This document shows, piece after piece, positions 61,201 to 64,000 of a stretch of DNA of 64,000 bases. Origin of the DNA: CAYFQB01 sp964345225 (GTDB taxonomy: Bacteria > Nitrospirota > Thermodesulfovibrionia > Thermodesulfovibrionales > UBA6898); assembly GCA_964345225.1 (NCBI GenBank), contig CAYFQB010000016.1, positions 62,001-126,000 on the forward strand, given 5' to 3'. The notes under the pieces were generated by a model. The model searched no databases. It was not told the origin of the DNA and saw nothing but the letters and a program-made list of their open reading frames with translations. Position numbers and translations under genes: made by a program. How positions within the stretch are numbered: the first letter of the stretch is position 1; each line of letters opens with the position of its first letter.

Positions 61201-62212
61201 TATCAACACCGAAAAGATTGCCTCTGTACAAAGTCGCACTTCCCAACCCTTTAATATCACTCAGAGAACCTTTTATTTCACCTTTAAAACTCACTAGGCC
61301 TTCAATTCTCTGCCTGACTTTAAGGAGTTCCATCAATGTCTGAATATAAAGATCTCCCTTCAAATCCAGATCCAGTGTAATTTCTTTTTCGGCATAATAT
61401 ATGTTCCCGCTGGCATTTATTCTTCCGTCTCCACTATTGCCAAGTTTGAATATCTTCTTTAAGGTCATTACAAACAGATCCATGTCTGTCTTAAAATTCG
61501 TCCTGTCTTTGCGATATTCCCCTGACCCTGTAATCTTTGAACCAAAACTTTCAATTATCAGACTGTGTATTTCAATGGTCTCACCTTTTACTGTCAGATT
61601 TACATCCACACTTGATATAATTTCCGGCCACCCCGTCTTTTGAAGCTTTATCTTCTCTGCAGATGCCCTGATTTTCTGGAATTTACCTAGAATTAACTCA
61701 CCGCTAAGGCCGTCTACATCAGTTACAGTTTTTGTCTTATTATCATGAAAATTTGTACTGCCATGCATCAGTTCCACTGATCTGATATTTACTTTAAATG
61801 AGGTATCGTTCTTTTTAGCAGCATAAGCTTTAACATTTTCGATTATATCTTCAATCTGTTCTTTACTGGTTGTGACCTCAGGTTCTTTAATAACCAGTCT
61901 GCGAATTGATATATTTTTGCTTAGCAGGCCTGAGGGCTCAATGTAGGCCTTAACTCTTTTTGCAAAGAGTATTCTTTCTCCATTTTCATCAAAGACCTTT
62001 AGTCCCTTTGCCTCAATAAAAAAGGGGTAGATATTTATATATATCTTCTGGGCTATTAGTCTTTTACCAGATGCCATCTCCAGTTTGGGCAGTATCATCC
62101 TCTTAAGGGCATTTGATATCTGTGGGCTTCTAAGAACAAATATCGCTATGCCGATAATCACAGCTAGAGCAATCAAGTATGGCATCTTGTTTATTCTTTT
62201 AGAATCGACCAT
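58286..62212 (-). CDS. TamB-like translocation/assembly module protein (DUF490)
   Basis: A 1308-aa AsmA/TamB-family protein. One N-terminal membrane helix (about 11-27) anchors it in the inner membrane. A very long beta-rich region follows, with repeated patterns such as G-x-L-x-I-x-G and L-x-x-G-x-I that would form the hydrophobic groove. The C-terminal approximately 350 residues form the TamB domain, with the typical D-P-P-L-N-E-M-D-I-L-A-L-L-T-V-G and a final G-D-I-R-F-R-F-E. It would bridge the periplasm to the barrel protein encoded by the next gene (4-base overlap), moving proteins or phospholipids to the outer membrane. It overlaps glnD by 22 bases. Confidence 0.9.
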   Translation of the reverse strand: MVDSKRINKMPYLIALAVIIGIAIFVLRSPQISNALKRMILPKLEMASGKRLIAQKIYINIYPFFIEAKGLKVFDENGERILFAKRVKAYIEPSGLLSKNISIRRLVIKEPEVTTSKEQIEDIIENVKAYAAKKNDTSFKVNIRSVELMHGSTNFHDNKTKTVTDVDGLSGELILGKFQKIRASAEKIKLQKTGWPEIISSVDVNLTVKGETIEIHSLIIESFGSKITGSGEYRKDRTNFKTDMDLFVMTLKKIFKLGNSGDGRINASGNIYYAEKEITLDLDLKGDLYIQTLMELLKVRQRIEGLVSFKGEIKGSLSDIKGLGSATLYRGNLFGVDIDTIKCMISYADGTMKFSDGDGRLYNGRAMASVSITLPVVNFFTIDIDFANVDSTPLFKLIGWDPGLQNGKVKGSLSSSGAKFDPQGWFEYKNTEEGKDVRGRVKDMEGKYAKQGAILSFTDLKLETGKSRLDINGYVNIQAKTLDIKGTLKTSDISDISSPYYEKLKGTGDFTGKLNGAFDDPEISGNIKIHNPIIENYNSGLLDADISYRKNLLVIREINVKGDDEIHKLKGSIFFNKAERLFDLSYPEFKMEASLKNADLEKLVKIFYPDFMGKGKLKTYMKIGGSGDNPEVIAKAVVEKAALYKVPFDSSSFEFRYADKELNFTEMKFKRGNSLINTEATLDKSGNFSYKAISDKLMISDFIQREIHGDIILSVKTEGHGSFDNPSVFAEVKVIGGKLKGRSVGSGFIKASIDNKDIKLDARMINEKLNIAAKGRFENDIPWEAEVDIQKGRYDIIAIPFLSDVPENFMLSLNGKASLKGSTEHISASALIRHIALSMYEYSFSNEKEINLVLNDRYLDLNKITIRSGNTSLNIAGNLVIGERYDLLFEGSSKLFPFKGLSRHIGLIKGDAEFVFSIAGDWDEPRINGGLSVTNGSFKLEDYHHRVSSLTGYLYIDNDKMVLQKLSGEIGGGNIEITGIVYMKKFSFKQFYVEAGLDNITTSVSKDFTVNFGGNILYKGRLESQMISGDIKINRVRYKERTEWKSWLLKVKQTEKYKSEISEFEKAELNIRIIGKDNIFIDNNVARATASVDMVLRGMVYRPILLGRLETKEGTIYFRNNEFRILNASADFSDPNRINPFMMIAAETIAKGYKIKMNLEGYIDHFNMSLSSDPPLNEMDILALLTVGRMGSDLKGLEGGIGASEATSFVTGRIQDVIEERFRTITGLDRLQIDPYVSKTTGTIEPRVTVSKRLMGEKVFVTYTTSVGSTEEQIIKLKYLLNRNISLIGVRDERGILGGDIRFRFEFK

Positions 62213-64000
62213 AACTCCGATAACAGCTCCTGAACAATAATAGTATCTTTAAGTTTCTCACTGTTTATCTGTATATAAAAAACATCTTGAGCAAGTCCAG
62301 CCTCGGTATTAATCCTTGCTGAAACGATATTAATGCCTTTTTTGTACATGACGTTCGAAATATCATAAAGCAAACCTAACCTGTCCGGAGAAAAGACCTC
62401 GATAAGGCTATATTCATCGGCTGCCTCGTTATCTAGCTCTATAAATACGTCAAAAAGGCTTTCAGCCTTTCTGCTGCGCCTTACGATACTAACCGGCCTT
62501 TTATCAACAATAATACTTCTAAGACCTTCTTCTAAATCTTTTTGCAGACCGTCCCACCAAATATCCTTCCAGTTAGAAATAGAAATTGTATCAATAACAA
62601 CCCCTTTCTTTCCAGTAAATATCCTTCCGTTTACAATATTTAAACCCTTTGAAGATAAAAAGCCAACAATTCTGGAAAAAAGGCCCGGACAGTCTTCGGC
62701 GCTTATTACTATTTCCGCTACCCCTTCCGGACTGCTGTCCACGCGCATTGAAAATCCACTTTCTTTCATTTTCTTTACTAAACTGTAATCTTCTAAGACT
62801 TTAGTTTTTGTTGTTGAAAGCATATACCTATCCGGCATTTCATCAATAAAATCCTTAAGGTACTGTTTATCAATTTCAGGTGAAAGACTCTGAAGGCTGT
62901 GGATGTATTCTGTCCTGTCCTCCTTTATACCTGATAAATAATCCACTGTTCTCTCATATAGATCTTTAAGAAGATATGATTTCCATGAAGTCAGGAACCC
63001 GGGATTTACAGCCGACATGTCTGCATATGTGGTAAGGTATATCGCCTTCAAATTCTCCAGGTCGCCGACTGCATCAGCGAAATGGGCTATCACTTCAATA
63101 TCGCTTGCCTCCCTTCTAAGAGCTATCTTTGACATAAGGACATGGTTTCTTACAAGGAATTCTATCCTCATCCTTTTCTTACTGTCGAGATTAAATCTTT
63201 CAAGTATATTCTTGAGCCTTTTATATCCTTCTTCTTCATGATGTCTACCGACAGCCTTTCCAATGTCATGAAATAATAGTGCCATAAGAAGCACATTTAA
63301 ATTTTCCAGTCCGTTTATAATAACTTTCAGGTGTTCCAGGCTTTTGTATTTTGTAGTTCTGAGTCTTTCAAGATTCCTTATTGCTAACAGGGTATGCTCA
63401 TCAACTGTATACATATGATAAGGTTCATGAACAACAAGCAGTCTTAACGCACCAAATTCAGGGATAAATCTGCCCAATACCCCTGTTTCATGCATCTCCC
63501 GGAGAGTATCATAAACACGCATTCCTTTGAATATTTCAAGGAAATAATGAATAGAAACATGTGAGCTCCTTGTCTTTCTGTTTATTTTTAAAAGGCTGGA
63601 CTTTATATTCTCTTTCATAATCTCGCTGAATTTTTTACCTGTCTTTGAATAAAGATAAAAACTCTCCATGATCTTATCCGGGTTTTCTGCAAAAAGATTA
63701 TCTTTAGTTACAACTAACTTTCCGCCTGACACAGAGAACTCGCCAGTTATCTTTTTAGCGATCATATCTTTACGGATGGGTATATATGGTCGACTGCACT
63801 TAACCATTATATTGTGGCCAATATCTTTTATAGCTTTACTTTTCAGGTAGTAATACCGCATAAACCTCTCCGAAGCCCTGAATTTCTTTGAATCTTTAAA
63901 CCCGAGACAAGCTGCCACATTTTTTTGATATTCAAATGTAAGCAAATCATTTCTTCTTTTACTTTCAATATGAAGACAAAATCTTATTTTCAGCAAAAAA
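62191..64000 (-). CDS. glnD: PII uridylyltransferase/uridylyl-removing enzyme, C-terminal part
   Basis: The frame runs off the right edge, so the N-terminal nucleotidyltransferase domain is outside the window; the TTG at 63996 is an internal codon. The visible part of about 603 aa begins with the R-F-C-L-H and L-T-F-E-Y-Q-K-N-V-A linker. The HD phosphohydrolase domain follows, with H-x-Y-T-V-D-E-H and F-H-D-I-G-K (uridylyl removal). Two ACT domains close the protein (C-P-G-L-F-S-R-I-V-G-F-L and S-P-D-R-L-G-L-L-Y-D-I), which bind glutamine. GlnD modifies PII proteins according to nitrogen status. Its stop overlaps tamB by 22 bases, an odd but apparently tight coupling of nitrogen control with envelope assembly genes. 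Confidence 0.93.
   Translation of the reverse strand, partial: FLLKIRFCLHIESKRRNDLLTFEYQKNVAACLGFKDSKKFRASERFMRYYYLKSKAIKDIGHNIMVKCSRPYIPIRKDMIAKKITGEFSVSGGKLVVTKDNLFAENPDKIMESFYLYSKTGKKFSEIMKENIKSSLLKINRKTRSSHVSIHYFLEIFKGMRVYDTLREMHETGVLGRFIPEFGALRLLVVHEPYHMYTVDEHTLLAIRNLERLRTTKYKSLEHLKVIINGLENLNVLLMALLFHDIGKAVGRHHEEEGYKRLKNILERFNLDSKKRMRIEFLVRNHVLMSKIALRREASDIEVIAHFADAVGDLENLKAIYLTTYADMSAVNPGFLTSWKSYLLKDLYERTVDYLSGIKEDRTEYIHSLQSLSPEIDKQYLKDFIDEMPDRYMLSTTKTKVLEDYSLVKKMKESGFSMRVDSSPEGVAEIVISAEDCPGLFSRIVGFLSSKGLNIVNGRIFTGKKGVVIDTISISNWKDIWWDGLQKDLEEGLRSIIVDKRPVSIVRRSRKAESLFDVFIELDNEAADEYSLIEVFSPDRLGLLYDISNVMYKKGINIVSARINTEAGLAQDVFYIQINSEKLKDTIIVQELLSELWSILKE

Overview
The window is a chromosomal stretch of a Gram-negative, probably anaerobic or facultatively anaerobic bacterium with low-to-moderate GC. 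Outer-membrane biogenesis genes (a TamA/BamA-type barrel with a TamB-like partner, a SurA-N chaperone, a LolA-like protein), a multiheme cytochrome c, AddAB-type recombination genes, a lone hypC and a lone H-NOX point that way. The gene mix and the gerMN-murI-rph order would fit Nitrospirota or a related deep-branching phylum, but this is inference; there is no rRNA or ribosomal-protein marker here.

Layout. 1-16 kb is envelope and electron-transfer territory: the tail of a peptidoglycan-binding protein, a Deg-type protease, a five-heme cytochrome with a MopE-like tail behind a long structured leader, NfeD-like and copper-chaperone-like genes, tRNA-Asn, then a tight trio of exported proteins (FecR/coiled coil, unknown coiled coil, 1178-aa HEAT/TPR) followed by DUF6599, Tat-exported DUF362 and Spy-like genes. 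16-24 kb holds catalase, nucleoside phosphorylase and deoC (tail to tail), a PAS histidine kinase, glgC and a ChaN-like protein. 24-28 kb is a rearranged patch: two PilZ paralogues lie in a segmental duplication that also carries the end of a truncated rubrerythrin. 27-33 kb has an aldo-keto reductase/ferredoxin fusion, an RND exporter with a LolA-like partner, and a porin-like gene reduced to its two ends. 33-44 kb is bounded by a 117-bp perfect inverted repeat and contains PilZ2, a hydrolase, an NTPase, an M28 peptidase lacking a normal start codon, folP, ftsH, rph, murI, gerMN, an amidase and DUF72. 44-50 kb carries the AddB/AddA pair. 50-64 kb holds H-NOX, a trpE/pabB family gene, pyrF, dcd, hypC, a leaderless receiver-PilZ gene, and the overlapping minus-strand series glnD > tamB > tamA followed by a surA-N gene.

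The intergenic DNA is unusually rich in structure: a dispersed approximately 45-bp imperfect palindrome (four copies), a 202-bp MITE-like element with 15-bp perfect terminal repeats, heptamer-periodic low-complexity tracts (one of which encodes a signal peptide), 15-16 bp tandem arrays, and paired hairpins in the cytochrome leader. No CRISPR array, transposase, integrase, phage gene or toxin-antitoxin pair was recognised. The most interesting items are the cytochrome leader, the solo H-NOX, the AUA-start peptidase, the porin internal-deletion pseudogene, the PilZ duplication, the 117-bp inverted repeat and the envelope trio at 7.5-13.3 kb. None amounts to a proven new system.
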